DNA of 64,000 nucleotides, taken from positions 1 to 64,000 of the forward strand of contig DATMAG010000127.1 in NCBI GenBank assembly GCA_035560235.1. Direction: 5' to 3'. The position numbers were made by a program, and so were the translations under genes. This document shows, one piece after another, positions 33,575 to 43,300 of the stretch (position 1 is the first letter of the stretch; the number at the start of each line of letters is the position of its first letter). This DNA is from DASRDU01 sp035560235 (lineage in GTDB: Bacteria; Acidobacteriota; Blastocatellia; RBC074). The notes beneath the pieces were generated by a model that worked only from the letters and a program-made list of their open reading frames with translations, was not told the DNA's origin and did not search any database.

Positions 33575-34450
33575 TCACCTGTGCGTTTCCTGAGCGTTGA
33601 GCGACCAGTCGTAATCAATGTATTTCACCGTCGGGTTCTTTTCGATAATGAACTGAACGATTTCGGCAGGCGCGTGTTTTTTGACGTAATCAAGCACTTC
33701 ACTGCCGGAAACTTCGGCTTTGACGCGGGCCAGCACTGATGATGACATTGTGAAATCGCCCGCGTACCACTTGAAGATTGAGGAAAGATGAACTTCGTTG
33801 GAGTCACGATCAACGCGCAGCCCGCGTGACGGGTCAGTCAGAAATTCGCGCGTGATGCGGTTCAACTGCTCTTCAAGCTGCGGCCCTGTGTAAGCGAAGC
33901 GTTGCAGCTTCGGGCAGCTTGTCGAGGCGCAGATGACGCCGAAATGAATGCGCGGATCTTTGAGTTCGCGCCCGCGTTTTTCAATTTCATCAAGCGTCAG
34001 GTCTGCGCCTGCGATGCGATGTTTCTTCCGGTCAAAAAAGCCTTTCACTTCGCGCACGCTCTGATGTTTCTGGTAAACGTCATCCAGCACGTCAGCCAGC
34101 GTACAGGCATTGTAAGCGTTCATCCAGAAGGCCAGCCGTTCGGCATCGTTCGGAAACTGCTGCGGCGACGCGGTGGCCAGCGACTTCAGATAATCATCAA
34201 GCGCGGCGCGGTTATTTCGCAGTCCGGCGTAATCAACCCAGCCGTTGTCATTGACGTAAGTCGCCAGAATTTTATCCAGGCCGCCGTGATCAAACATCCC
34301 GCGTGGCGCGGCGTTGCCTGCGGTTGCTGAAGCCACCGGAGCCGAGGCCGATTTTCCCTTCGGCTCGGAGCAGGCGGCGAAGAACAGGGCAATGGCTGAA
34401 ATCATCAGCGTAATCATCAATCTGACTTTCTGATCTGCTGTGCGGTTCAC
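33575..34450 (-). CDS. DUF547 domain-containing lipoprotein
   Basis: The 291-residue protein has a lipoprotein signal (ISAIALFFAACSEPK) and the DUF547 core with the conserved WMNAYNACTLADVL and FGVICASTSCPKL stretches. The domain resembles a thiol-protease or transglutaminase-like fold, and its function is unknown. The start is GTG at 34450 with AAGGAG seven bases upstream. It precedes the GT2 gene by nine bases in the same operon. Confidence 0.85.
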   Translation of the reverse strand: MNRTADQKVRLMITLMISAIALFFAACSEPKGKSASAPVASATAGNAAPRGMFDHGGLDKILATYVNDNGWVDYAGLRNNRAALDDYLKSLATASPQQFPNDAERLAFWMNAYNACTLADVLDDVYQKHQSVREVKGFFDRKKHRIAGADLTLDEIEKRGRELKDPRIHFGVICASTSCPKLQRFAYTGPQLEEQLNRITREFLTDPSRGLRVDRDSNEVHLSSIFKWYAGDFTMSSSVLARVKAEVSGSEVLDYVKKHAPAEIVQFIIEKNPTVKYIDYDWSLNAQETHR

Positions 34451-34519
34451 TTTCGCTCTCCTTTCATTGCGACTGCACCGTTATATATCCCTGCGCCGGG
34501 CGGCTTCATTCCCGCAGGA

Positions 34520-34549
34520 TTGACAAGACACGCAGCGGCAGATGATAAA
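34520..34549 (+). promoter_or_regulatory. Candidate promoter upstream of the element and ABC ATPase gene
   Basis: TTGACA at 34520-34525 and GATAAA at 34544-34549 are separated by 18 bases. If used, the transcript would include the whole palindromic element before the ABC ATPase start. Confidence 0.35.
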
Positions 34550-34589
34550 TCAGCGTCGTTTCGACATGACTGGCCTTAATCTCTCCTTC

Positions 34590-34709
34590 GGGGTCAAATC
34601 ATTGTCTCGCTGGAGCGCAGGCAGCCTGCCTGCCTGGCTTGCGGAAAAAAGCCCCTGGTCTCTGGCAGGCAGGCTGCCTGCGCTCCAGCGAGACAATCAA
34701 TTGACCCTG
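34590..34709. mobile_element. Palindromic MITE-like element, copy 2
   Basis: This 120-bp element has arms beginning ggggtcaaatcattgtctcg and (reverse complement of the right end) cagggtcaattgattgtctc, nearly identical to copy 1 through ctggagcgcaggcagcctgc. It is flanked by an exact 11-bp direct duplication, atctctccttc at 34579-34589 and 34710-34720. The loop is the reverse complement of the copy 1 loop in outline, so the copies are in opposite orientation. It carries no ORF. Confidence 0.88.
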
Positions 34710-34731
34710 ATCTCTCCTTCAGGTGAAAACG

Positions 34732-36216
<1,485 letters not shown>

Positions 36217-36233
36217 ATGAGCAATGCGGCATT

Positions 36234-37451
36234 TCAGCTTCGCAGCAGCAGCGCGCGCCACAGCATCTGCCGTCTGACGGGCGAGCGCAGCAGCAGCAGC
36301 AGCGCAAAGGCCAGATAGCCATAAGCCAGGTAGTAACGAATGGTTTCATCCGAAACGCTGCCGTTAAGTCCGGGCAGCAGCAGCGCGACAGGCAGAATCC
36401 ACTGAGCGAAAAAGAGCGCGAGCAGCAGCAGGGCTTCCCACAGGACAAAGCGGAAATCCGAGATGATGACGGCGGCAAAGAGCGATTGCGCCGAAGTCAG
36501 CAGCAGTTCCTCTTTCTGCCGGTGATCCAGATCCATCGGTTCGAGCACGCCTTTTGACAATGCATAGACCAGCGGAATTGCGCCGACAAGCAGCGTCCAC
36601 TGATTGATCTTTGATGAGATCAGCGCGCCGATGCCGGTTGAGCCTTTGCCCTTCCAGGCAAAGAGCAGCGCAATGATGGCTTCCGGCGATTCCGAAGCGA
36701 ACGGCGCGAGCCACTGCACCAGCAGAAATTCGCTGATGTGGTAACTCTTGCCCGTGGCGACCAGGCCTTCAGCAAACGGTTCGGCGGAAAGCCAGATGGC
36801 ATAACCCGCAAACGCAAACATCGCCAGCACCAGCAGGCGCCGCGCGCCGTTGCCGAGCCGACGGTCAACTTCACCGGCGATGCCTTCCAGTTCCTCTTCG
36901 TGTCGTTCACCTCTGGCGGCGCGGCCCGCGTAATAAAGAAACATCGCAAAAAAGATCAGCACATCCACCCACGACAACGTGCCCTTGAGCGGAATCACCA
37001 GCGAATAGAGCGTTGCGAGCAGCAGCAGGCTCAGTTCCAGCCCCTGTGACTCGTCAATCGGAATCTCTTTCCGGCGATGGCGAAAGTAATAGACGATGGC
37101 CACCAGCGCCCAGCCGACGCCAATCAGCACGCGGTTGGCGCCGGTCATATTGGCGACCGCGTAGGCCTTGTATTCAGGGTTCTTTCCCGCTTCCCAGGCG
37201 AAGTGCAGGTCAACGGCGTATTCCGGCAGCACGCTGATCAGCGCCAGCGCAATCAGCGCCAGCGCGCGCGGAATGTCGCGTTCGGCCAGTTCTGCGCCCC
37301 AGCTCAGCAGGAATGCAGCGCCGACAATGGCGATGCCTGATAACAATGAAATCAGTCCGGGATTCAGATGATGCCCGCTGCCGGTCAGAGCCAGAAACAT
37401 CCAGGGCAGCGGAATCAGTGCGGTAACGATCAGCCAGAAGAAACTTTTCAT
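36234..37451 (-). CDS. Sodium/calcium (CaCA superfamily) antiporter
   Basis: The 405-residue protein has about ten to eleven transmembrane helices with the two inverted alpha-repeats of cation/Ca2+ exchangers: SVLPEYAVDLHFAWEAGK, then NMTGANRVLIGVGW, and FASESPEAIIALLFAWKGK, then GALISSKINQWTLLVG. The acidic residues in these repeats are the ion ligands. It would export Ca2+ using a cation gradient. It stands alone on the minus strand; YjbQ lies 29 bases upstream. Confidence 0.88.
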   Translation of the reverse strand: MKSFFWLIVTALIPLPWMFLALTGSGHHLNPGLISLLSGIAIVGAAFLLSWGAELAERDIPRALALIALALISVLPEYAVDLHFAWEAGKNPEYKAYAVANMTGANRVLIGVGWALVAIVYYFRHRRKEIPIDESQGLELSLLLLATLYSLVIPLKGTLSWVDVLIFFAMFLYYAGRAARGERHEEELEGIAGEVDRRLGNGARRLLVLAMFAFAGYAIWLSAEPFAEGLVATGKSYHISEFLLVQWLAPFASESPEAIIALLFAWKGKGSTGIGALISSKINQWTLLVGAIPLVYALSKGVLEPMDLDHRQKEELLLTSAQSLFAAVIISDFRFVLWEALLLLALFFAQWILPVALLLPGLNGSVSDETIRYYLAYGYLAFALLLLLRSPVRRQMLWRALLLRS

Positions 37452-37480
37452 GCGGAGTGCTGGGTTGCGAACTTCCGGTT

Positions 37481-37900
37481 TTATTCGCCGATGATTTTGA
37501 TAATGACCCGTTTACGTCGCTGTCCGTCAAACTCGGCGTAGTAAACCTGCTGCCACGTGCCCAGGTCAAGCTCTCCGCTCGTAATCGGCAGCAGCACCTG
37601 ATGATGCATCAGCAGATTTTTGAGATGCGCGTCACCGTTGTCCTCGCCGGTCTGATGATGACGATAATCAGGCCGCATCGGCGCAAGCTTTTCGAGCCAT
37701 TCATCAATGTCCTGAATCAGCCCGTCTTCAGCATCATTGACGTAAACCGAAGCGGTGACGTGCATGGCTGAGACGAGCGCGAAGCCTTCCTGAACGCCGC
37801 TCTCAGCGACGGCGCGGGCGACTTCATCGGTGATGTTGAGGTAATCGCGCCGCTTCTTTGTATTGAAGGTCAGATATTTCGTGTGTGATTTCACGGCCAT
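37481..37900 (-). CDS. YjbQ family (UPF0047) protein
   Basis: The 139-residue protein has the single-domain UPF0047 fold with the conserved HVTASVYVNDAEDGLIQDID, YRHHQTGEDNGDAHLKN and GTWQQVYYAEFDG segments, whose His and Asp residues form a metal-like site. Family members show weak thiamine-phosphate synthase activity. AGGAG precedes the ATG. It may be cotranscribed with the antiporter gene. Confidence 0.9.
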   Translation of the reverse strand: MAVKSHTKYLTFNTKKRRDYLNITDEVARAVAESGVQEGFALVSAMHVTASVYVNDAEDGLIQDIDEWLEKLAPMRPDYRHHQTGEDNGDAHLKNLLMHHQVLLPITSGELDLGTWQQVYYAEFDGQRRKRVIIKIIGE

Positions 37901-37923
37901 TTCTCCTGCGTGCGGGCTTCGCT

Positions 37924-37951
37924 TTTACAAGCTCGCTGCGCCCCGTATAAT
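37924..37951 (+). promoter_or_regulatory. Promoter for the NifU-family gene
   Basis: TTTACA at 37924-37929 and a consensus TATAAT at 37946-37951 are separated by 16 bases, 45 bases before the NifU start. Confidence 0.55.
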
Positions 37952-37996
37952 CTGTGTTTCAGCCTGTGCGGCTGATGATTACTGTGAGGAGTTATT

Positions 37997-38545
37997 ATGC
38001 CGAAGATAGCCGATATTGAATACACGCCCAATCCGAATGCCGTAAAGTTTGTGCTGCGCGAACCGGTGACGAGCGGTTTTTCGCGGTCGTTTACGAATGA
38101 ATTTGAAGCGCAGGCTGATCCGCTGGCCTCGTCGCTGTTTGCGGTGGGCAATGTGACCTCGGTCTTTTATATGGATCGGTTCATTACCGTCAACAAGGAC
38201 GACGAGGTGAACTGGGAAGAGATGCTGCGCAAGCTGGCTGAACCGATTCGCTCGGCTCCGGCAGTGTCTGAGCAGATGGCTGCGCCTGCTGCCGAGCCGC
38301 TCGCAGCGCCCGGTGAAAATCCGCTGCTCGATCAAATCAATGCCGTGCTGGATGAAAAGGTGCGTCCGGGTCTGGCGGGAGATGGTGGCGGGCTGGAGAT
38401 TCTGGCGCTGAACGGCAAGACGCTGACGATTCGGTATCAGGGCGCGTGCGGCAGTTGTCCGAGTTCGCTGGCCGGAACACTCTATGCGATTGAATCAATG
38501 CTTCAGCAGGATGTTGATCCGGAAATTCAGGTGATCTCGGTTTAA
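37997..38545 (+). CDS. NifU family Fe-S scaffold protein (Nfu N- and C-terminal domains)
   Basis: The 182-residue protein has an Nfu N-terminal domain (residues 1-90, starting IEYTPNPNAVKFVLREPV), a short Ala/Pro linker and a C-terminal NifU-like domain with the cluster-binding CGSCPSS near residue 153. It would assemble or deliver [4Fe-4S] clusters. TGAGGAG lies before the ATG. The domain layout matches eukaryotic mitochondrial Nfu1 and bacterial homologues; no suf or isc genes are adjacent. Confidence 0.9.
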   Translation: MPKIADIEYTPNPNAVKFVLREPVTSGFSRSFTNEFEAQADPLASSLFAVGNVTSVFYMDRFITVNKDDEVNWEEMLRKLAEPIRSAPAVSEQMAAPAAEPLAAPGENPLLDQINAVLDEKVRPGLAGDGGGLEILALNGKTLTIRYQGACGSCPSSLAGTLYAIESMLQQDVDPEIQVISV

Positions 38546-38585
38546 GCGGGCAGCAGGGATTGAAATGATTGCAGTGCTTTGTCGG

Positions 38586-39542
38586 CTATGCCTTGTCGCC
38601 AGCCATGGTCTTCTGCTCATCCAGTTGCTGGTGGTGCTGCTTTTTGCATTCGTACAGACGCTCATCGGCGATTCGCAGCAGATCGCTCACCCTGGTTGCA
38701 TCCGCGGGATATGAAGCGACCCCCCAGCTGATGCCGCATTCTTCAGCGACAGGTGAATCGGTCAGATAACTCAGCACGCTGGCCTCGACACGACGCATGA
38801 CGCCTTCCATTACTTCGCCCGGAGTTTCGGGACAGATCGCGGCAAATTCGTCACCACCGTAACGAAAAGCAGTATCGCTGTGGCGGAGCGATGACTGCAC
38901 GATGCGCGCGACACTCAGCAGCACTTCATCGCCTGCCTGATGACCGAACCGGTCATTGACCTGCTTGAAATGATCCACATCCAGCAGCACCAGCGACAGT
39001 TCGCGGGTGTAACGCGAGGCGCGTTCGACCTCGTCACTCAGCGCCTCGTCAAACATCGCCCGGTTGAGCAGCCGGGTCAGCGGATCGCGCCGCGCCTGAT
39101 CGCTCAGTTCCTGCGTCTGTTTATGAGTATAGGTGGTTACCGCCAGGTAAAGCAGATGTTCGAGAGTCAAACTAAGGCGTGACTGCGTATCGAACAGTTC
39201 TGCCCTGCCGAGCGAATCCGCCTCGCGTCGGATAATCTCTTCGATCAGCGTGCGAATCAGACTGAATTCACGGAACAGAACCCCAACTTCGAAGCCCTGT
39301 TCGACCCGGCGCGCGCCATGCTGCTGCGCGACAGTGGATGAGCGGAGGCGGCTTCTTTCCGGCGTTTCTGCTTCCAGTTCCTGACAGACCAGATCGAACA
39401 CGCGCGGCAGTTCGCCCAGCACGTCACTGACTGCGATGCGCCGCTGCTGATTCTTCTCCAGCTCGGTCTTGAGACTGGCTGACAAGGCCAGCATCAATCG
39501 CTCGCGTTCCTGAGCCAGAGCCTGTGATAAAGAGTCTGCCAT
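38586..39542 (-). CDS. Diguanylate cyclase with RsbRD-like N-terminal sensor
   Basis: The 318-residue protein has an all-helical N-terminal domain (about residues 10-130) resembling the RsbRD/histidine-kinase-like sensor fold. A GGDEF domain follows with the intact active site YGGDEFAAI and the inhibitory RxxD site as RHSD five residues before it. It should make cyclic di-GMP and be product-inhibited. No EAL or PilZ partner is nearby. It is convergent with the NifU gene, 40 bases away. Confidence 0.9.
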   Translation of the reverse strand: MADSLSQALAQERERLMLALSASLKTELEKNQQRRIAVSDVLGELPRVFDLVCQELEAETPERSRLRSSTVAQQHGARRVEQGFEVGVLFREFSLIRTLIEEIIRREADSLGRAELFDTQSRLSLTLEHLLYLAVTTYTHKQTQELSDQARRDPLTRLLNRAMFDEALSDEVERASRYTRELSLVLLDVDHFKQVNDRFGHQAGDEVLLSVARIVQSSLRHSDTAFRYGGDEFAAICPETPGEVMEGVMRRVEASVLSYLTDSPVAEECGISWGVASYPADATRVSDLLRIADERLYECKKQHHQQLDEQKTMAGDKA

Positions 39543-39710
39543 TGGAGTTTCTCCAGTTAAGCAGGACTGATCAAAGTGCGACCGGCAACCCGCCGGACGG
39601 TCCGGACTGTTTCAGGGGAACAAACACAGCGATTATAGCCTGAAGCAGGTCCGATTTCTCAGCGAAGTCAGGAACTTCAGGAGCCTGGCCTCATCACAAC
39701 CGACCGGAAT

Positions 39711-40028
39711 CTATTCATCGCGCAATCTCAGCCGCTCAACCGGCACACCATTGATGATGTGCGATTCTATGATCTCAGAGACATCTTCGGCACGCACGCC
39801 GCCATACCAGACTCCTTCAGGATAAACCACTACTGTCGGGCCGTGTTCACACTGATCAAGGCACCCGGCCTTGTTGGCGCGGACAGATTTCTTCAACCCG
39901 CGTTCTGCCAGTTCTCTTTTGAAGGCCAGTTGTAATTCGCCCAGCCCTTCCGGGTCACAGCACCCGCGCGGGTTCTCAGGCGGGCGCCTGTTCGTGCAGA
40001 TAAAAATATGATGCTTGTACTCCGGCAT
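39711..40028 (-). CDS. Thioredoxin-like [2Fe-2S] ferredoxin
   Basis: The 105-residue protein has the thioredoxin-fold [2Fe-2S] signature: Cys11 in FICTNRRPP, Cys23/Cys24 in NPRGCCDP, and Cys56 and Cys60 in GCLDQCEHGP. This is the NuoE-like shuttle ferredoxin type. The frame is open to 40085, but the ATG at 40028, with GAGGG eight bases upstream, begins the conserved region. It is monocistronic as far as can be seen. Confidence 0.9.
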   Translation of the reverse strand: MPEYKHHIFICTNRRPPENPRGCCDPEGLGELQLAFKRELAERGLKKSVRANKAGCLDQCEHGPTVVVYPEGVWYGGVRAEDVSEIIESHIINGVPVERLRLRDE

Positions 40029-40085
40029 AACTGAATCCCTCGTTTCGCCGGAACAGAGAGTGCCTGACCAGCGATGAACAATCAT

Positions 40086-40461
40086 TCGTCAGAAAGCAGT
40101 CTGCCCCAGTGATTTACAACCAGTCAAGTACTGCTTCTGCGGCGGCTGTTTTCCTGCCCGGGGTCTGCTCCAGCTGTTAGTCAAAAATAATTACATGCGG
40201 GTTTTCACAATGCGCAACCAGAGGCCGTCTTTCTCGTTCTAACCGGCGCTGACATTTGTTGCGGGAATGGTTTCGTGCCTGCGCTTTCTCTCCGGGGCAC
40301 GGGATTTGTCTGGCAGAAAGAACGTCGAGAAATTGTGATCTTTCGTGAGGAAAACCGGACAAAGAAGCGAAACCTGTGGTTTAGCCTTTGCGTACTTCGA
40401 TACTACCCGCAGATTAATGAAGCGCCAAAGACCAGTTTTCTGAAGTAAGGGGGATGAGCAG
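40086..40461. other. Gene-free spacer
   Basis: About 375 bases between the divergent ferredoxin and hypothetical genes contain no recognised RNA, repeat or promoter beyond AT-rich patches near 40185 (caaaaataattac). Nothing else is supported. Confidence 0.4.
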
Positions 40462-40722
40462 ATGAAGGTAACGACTGACACACTGAAGTTACTCAGCCGG
40501 GTTTCCAGAGACAAGCGCGACAAGATTGAAACCATTGTTCGGCGCCACGTTTCTGCCTGCTACCGGAACGGGTTCCCGCCGGAGAATCTTGATCGTGTTT
40601 ATCTGGAAGCAATGGAGATCGTCAATCTGGAAGAGCGCTTTCCCGAACCGGTGTCCGAAGAGCCGCGTGACTGGGAACCGGCGCGTCACTACCATCAGTA
40701 TGTCAGCCCGAAAGCGGCCTGA
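40462..40722 (+). CDS. Hypothetical protein, 86 aa
   Basis: A short helical protein beginning MKVTTDTLKLLSRVSRDKRD and ending in a proline-rich, tryptophan-containing acidic region (PEPVSEEPRDWEPARHY). The start has a strong ribosome site (AAGGGGGA). The N-terminal half may form a helix-turn-helix-like bundle; no family is recognised. Confidence 0.6.
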   Translation: MKVTTDTLKLLSRVSRDKRDKIETIVRRHVSACYRNGFPPENLDRVYLEAMEIVNLEERFPEPVSEEPRDWEPARHYHQYVSPKAA

Positions 40723-40818
40723 GAGTTTGTCAGGGCCGCCTGAAGGCTTGAAATCATCTGACAGCCGGGGAGGCAAGTAACTGTGACCTCCCCGAATTTA
40801 TTCCCGCTCTGACTTGAG

Positions 40819-40849
40819 TTCGACAACCGGTAAACCCCTCAGCTATAAT
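40819..40849 (+). promoter_or_regulatory. Candidate promoter for the beta-propeller protein gene
   Basis: A consensus TATAAT lies at 40844-40849, with a weak TTCGAC at 40819-40824, 19 bases upstream. The start codon is about 105 bases further. Confidence 0.35.
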
Positions 40850-40954
40850 CCGCCGTCTGTTTCTCTCTGCAAATCAGCGGTCTGCTTTCGTTCATAACCC
40901 GCAGGCGCGTCCCGATCGCGCTTTCCGAAATATTCGAGAAGGAGTCCCAACTGC

Positions 40955-43219
40955 GTGAAACGAATCATCAGTTCTGTATTCGCTTTAGCCATTATCTGTC
41001 TGTCCAGTCATCTCACCCCAGCCCAGACGCCCACGCCAACACCACAGAAAGACGAGCTTTCGGCCTTTCAGCGCACCAGCACCACAGACAAGGATCTGAT
41101 CCTGCGTGCGGTGAGCGATGACGGAAAGCGGATCGTCTTTGAATCAACCGGTGACCTGACCGGCAATAACAGTGACGGTAATCAGGAGATTTTTCTTTAC
41201 GACGTTGACGCGCGAACCCTGACCCAGATCACTGACACAAAAAATATTCCCGTAGACCCGAACGATTCGACCAAGGGAATTGCTGTCAGAGTCACCAGTA
41301 ATTCTCCGGTCATCAGCGGCGATGGTCAGTACGTCGTCTTTTCTTCAAACAGCGGCACTCTGGCCGGAGCCAATGATGACGGCAATCAGGAGATCTTTCT
41401 GGCCTTCATCCCGCGCGGCTCAACCACGGTCACATTTCAGCGCATCACCAGCACGACCGGAGAAAAGGAACTCTTCGACAATTACACGCCCACCATCAAC
41501 CGTGACGGCACCGTGATCGCGTTCGTTTCGACGCACAACCTGGATGCCAGCAACTCAGGCACCACCATCAGGGAAGGGAAAAAGGATGTGGTCATCAACA
41601 ACGCTGACCGCAACCCGGAAATCTTTCTCTGGCGCGCAGGTGTTTCCGGCAAGCCCTTTTTTCAGGTCACCAGCAGACTCAATGGTGATGCCACCAAAGA
41701 CGGCGTGACGGTTCTCGGTTTCAATGCCGCGCCCTATCTGAGCGGTGACGGAAAGGTGCTGGCTTTCATCTCCGGCTTCGATGATCCCCCGGCGGAAAGC
41801 GAAACCGGCAGCAATTCTGATTTCAATGGCGAAATCTTTCTTTACCGCGCCGGTGATCCTGCTGATAGTTTCACCCAGGTCACCAATACCACCAGTTCTG
41901 ACAAACTAAGCAACAGTCAGACCGTCAACCTGATGACCCTGAGCGCCCGTCACCTGAACAACGACGGATCGCTGCTCGTTTTTGAATCGAGCGGGAATTT
42001 CGCCGCCAGCAATGCCGACAAATCTCGCGAGGTTTTTCTCTACAAAACCACTGAGGCGGACAAGACAAAGGCGTTCATCCAGCTCACTGATCAGAAGCTT
42101 CCGGCCACGCCCACCCAGGCAGACCTGGACAAACTCGACCAGAACTTCCTGCCTTCGATCAACAGCGCCGGAACGTTTGTGACCTTCGGTTCAGTCCGTG
42201 AACTCAAGGATCTGACTTCGCTGACTGTTGATGGAACCACCAGCAATGCTGACGGCAGCCGCGAAGTACTGCGGGTGGATATTTCCAACCTCGCCAGCCC
42301 GACCATTCGCCAGATCACTTTCACGCAGCCTTCGGGCCGCTTTCTGGATCAGCGCGAGAACACGCCCGTTTCGTGGATCAACGATGCCGGGAATCTGATC
42401 ACTTTCCATACTGCCGGTGATGTGATCGGCGAGAACGCTGATCGGACATTTGAAATCTTCCAGGTTCTCATCCGTCCGGTGACCAGCATCAACCCGACTG
42501 CGGCGACACTGGTGAATGCCGCCAGCTTCGCCCCCGGGGCGTCGGCTGATGCGCTGCCCACAATCGCGCGCGGCGCAACCGGAGCGATCTTCGGAACGAA
42601 TCTGGCCAGCAATACTGACTTCACGCCGAGCCTTGATCTGCCGTTCGATCTCTCGGGCGTGAGCGTCACGGTGGCAGGTGTGGCGGCGCGCCTGATCTTC
42701 GTCTCGCCCGGACAGATCAACTTTCAGTTTCCGCCGGGCATCGCCGCCGCAGATTCAGTTGATTTCACCGTCAACAACAACGGCCTGCTGTCGAAGGGAA
42801 AGGTCAAGGTCGCGGATGTCGGGCCCGCTGTTTATACCGTCACCAGCAGCGGTTCCGGCGGCGCGGCGGCGCAGTGTCTGGCTGTCGTCAAGGTTGGAGA
42901 TACTGATACCGCAGTCTACTCACTGCCGCCCTGTGAAGTCAGCACTGGCGACACTGCCGACCGCTTTCTGATCATTTACGGTACCGGATGGCGCAATGGA
43001 GCATCGGGCGCTGTCACCGTCCAGGTGCAGAAGGATACCGCCGATCCCGTGACGCTGAGTACGACCTATGTCGGTGTTCAGCCCGATTTCAGACTGACCG
43101 GACTCGATCAGATCAATGCGGTGCTGCCGAAGGATCTGGTCAAAGGCACGCTCAAGCTCTTCGTCAACGGGCCGAACAATGCGAAGAGCCAGGACGGCGT
43201 GACGATTGAAATCAAATAG
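40955..43219 (+). CDS. Secreted PD40 beta-propeller protein with Solibacter-type C-terminal domain
   Basis: The 754-residue protein has a signal peptide (ending HLTPAQT) and five to seven TolB-like propeller repeats, each with the motif SDDGKRIVFES or SGDGQYVVFSS followed by N..G..EIFL. The C-terminal 230 residues (from about NPTAATLVNAASFAPGASA) match the repeated-domain type first described in Candidatus Solibacter, with VSPGQINFQFP and GLDQINAVLP as its hallmarks. The start is GTG with AAGGAG ten bases upstream. The role is unknown, probably extracellular binding or display. The domain is the best phylum marker in the window. Confidence 0.88.
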   Translation: MKRIISSVFALAIICLSSHLTPAQTPTPTPQKDELSAFQRTSTTDKDLILRAVSDDGKRIVFESTGDLTGNNSDGNQEIFLYDVDARTLTQITDTKNIPVDPNDSTKGIAVRVTSNSPVISGDGQYVVFSSNSGTLAGANDDGNQEIFLAFIPRGSTTVTFQRITSTTGEKELFDNYTPTINRDGTVIAFVSTHNLDASNSGTTIREGKKDVVINNADRNPEIFLWRAGVSGKPFFQVTSRLNGDATKDGVTVLGFNAAPYLSGDGKVLAFISGFDDPPAESETGSNSDFNGEIFLYRAGDPADSFTQVTNTTSSDKLSNSQTVNLMTLSARHLNNDGSLLVFESSGNFAASNADKSREVFLYKTTEADKTKAFIQLTDQKLPATPTQADLDKLDQNFLPSINSAGTFVTFGSVRELKDLTSLTVDGTTSNADGSREVLRVDISNLASPTIRQITFTQPSGRFLDQRENTPVSWINDAGNLITFHTAGDVIGENADRTFEIFQVLIRPVTSINPTAATLVNAASFAPGASADALPTIARGATGAIFGTNLASNTDFTPSLDLPFDLSGVSVTVAGVAARLIFVSPGQINFQFPPGIAAADSVDFTVNNNGLLSKGKVKVADVGPAVYTVTSSGSGGAAAQCLAVVKVGDTDTAVYSLPPCEVSTGDTADRFLIIYGTGWRNGASGAVTVQVQKDTADPVTLSTTYVGVQPDFRLTGLDQINAVLPKDLVKGTLKLFVNGPNNAKSQDGVTIEIK

Positions 43220-43241
43220 TCAGGTTGGAGGGACAAACAGC

Positions 43242-43280
43242 AAAGGGCTGGAGGAATACGTACTTGCTCCGGCCCTTTTT
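43242..43280. terminator. Terminator between convergent beta-propeller and protease genes
   Basis: Arms 43242-43253 (aaagggctggag) and 43267-43278 pair over 12 positions with one G-T pair, followed by T residues; the A-rich left flank allows use from the other strand. Confidence 0.75.
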
Positions 43281-43300
43281 CTCTTTCGTGTTCCGGCTGC

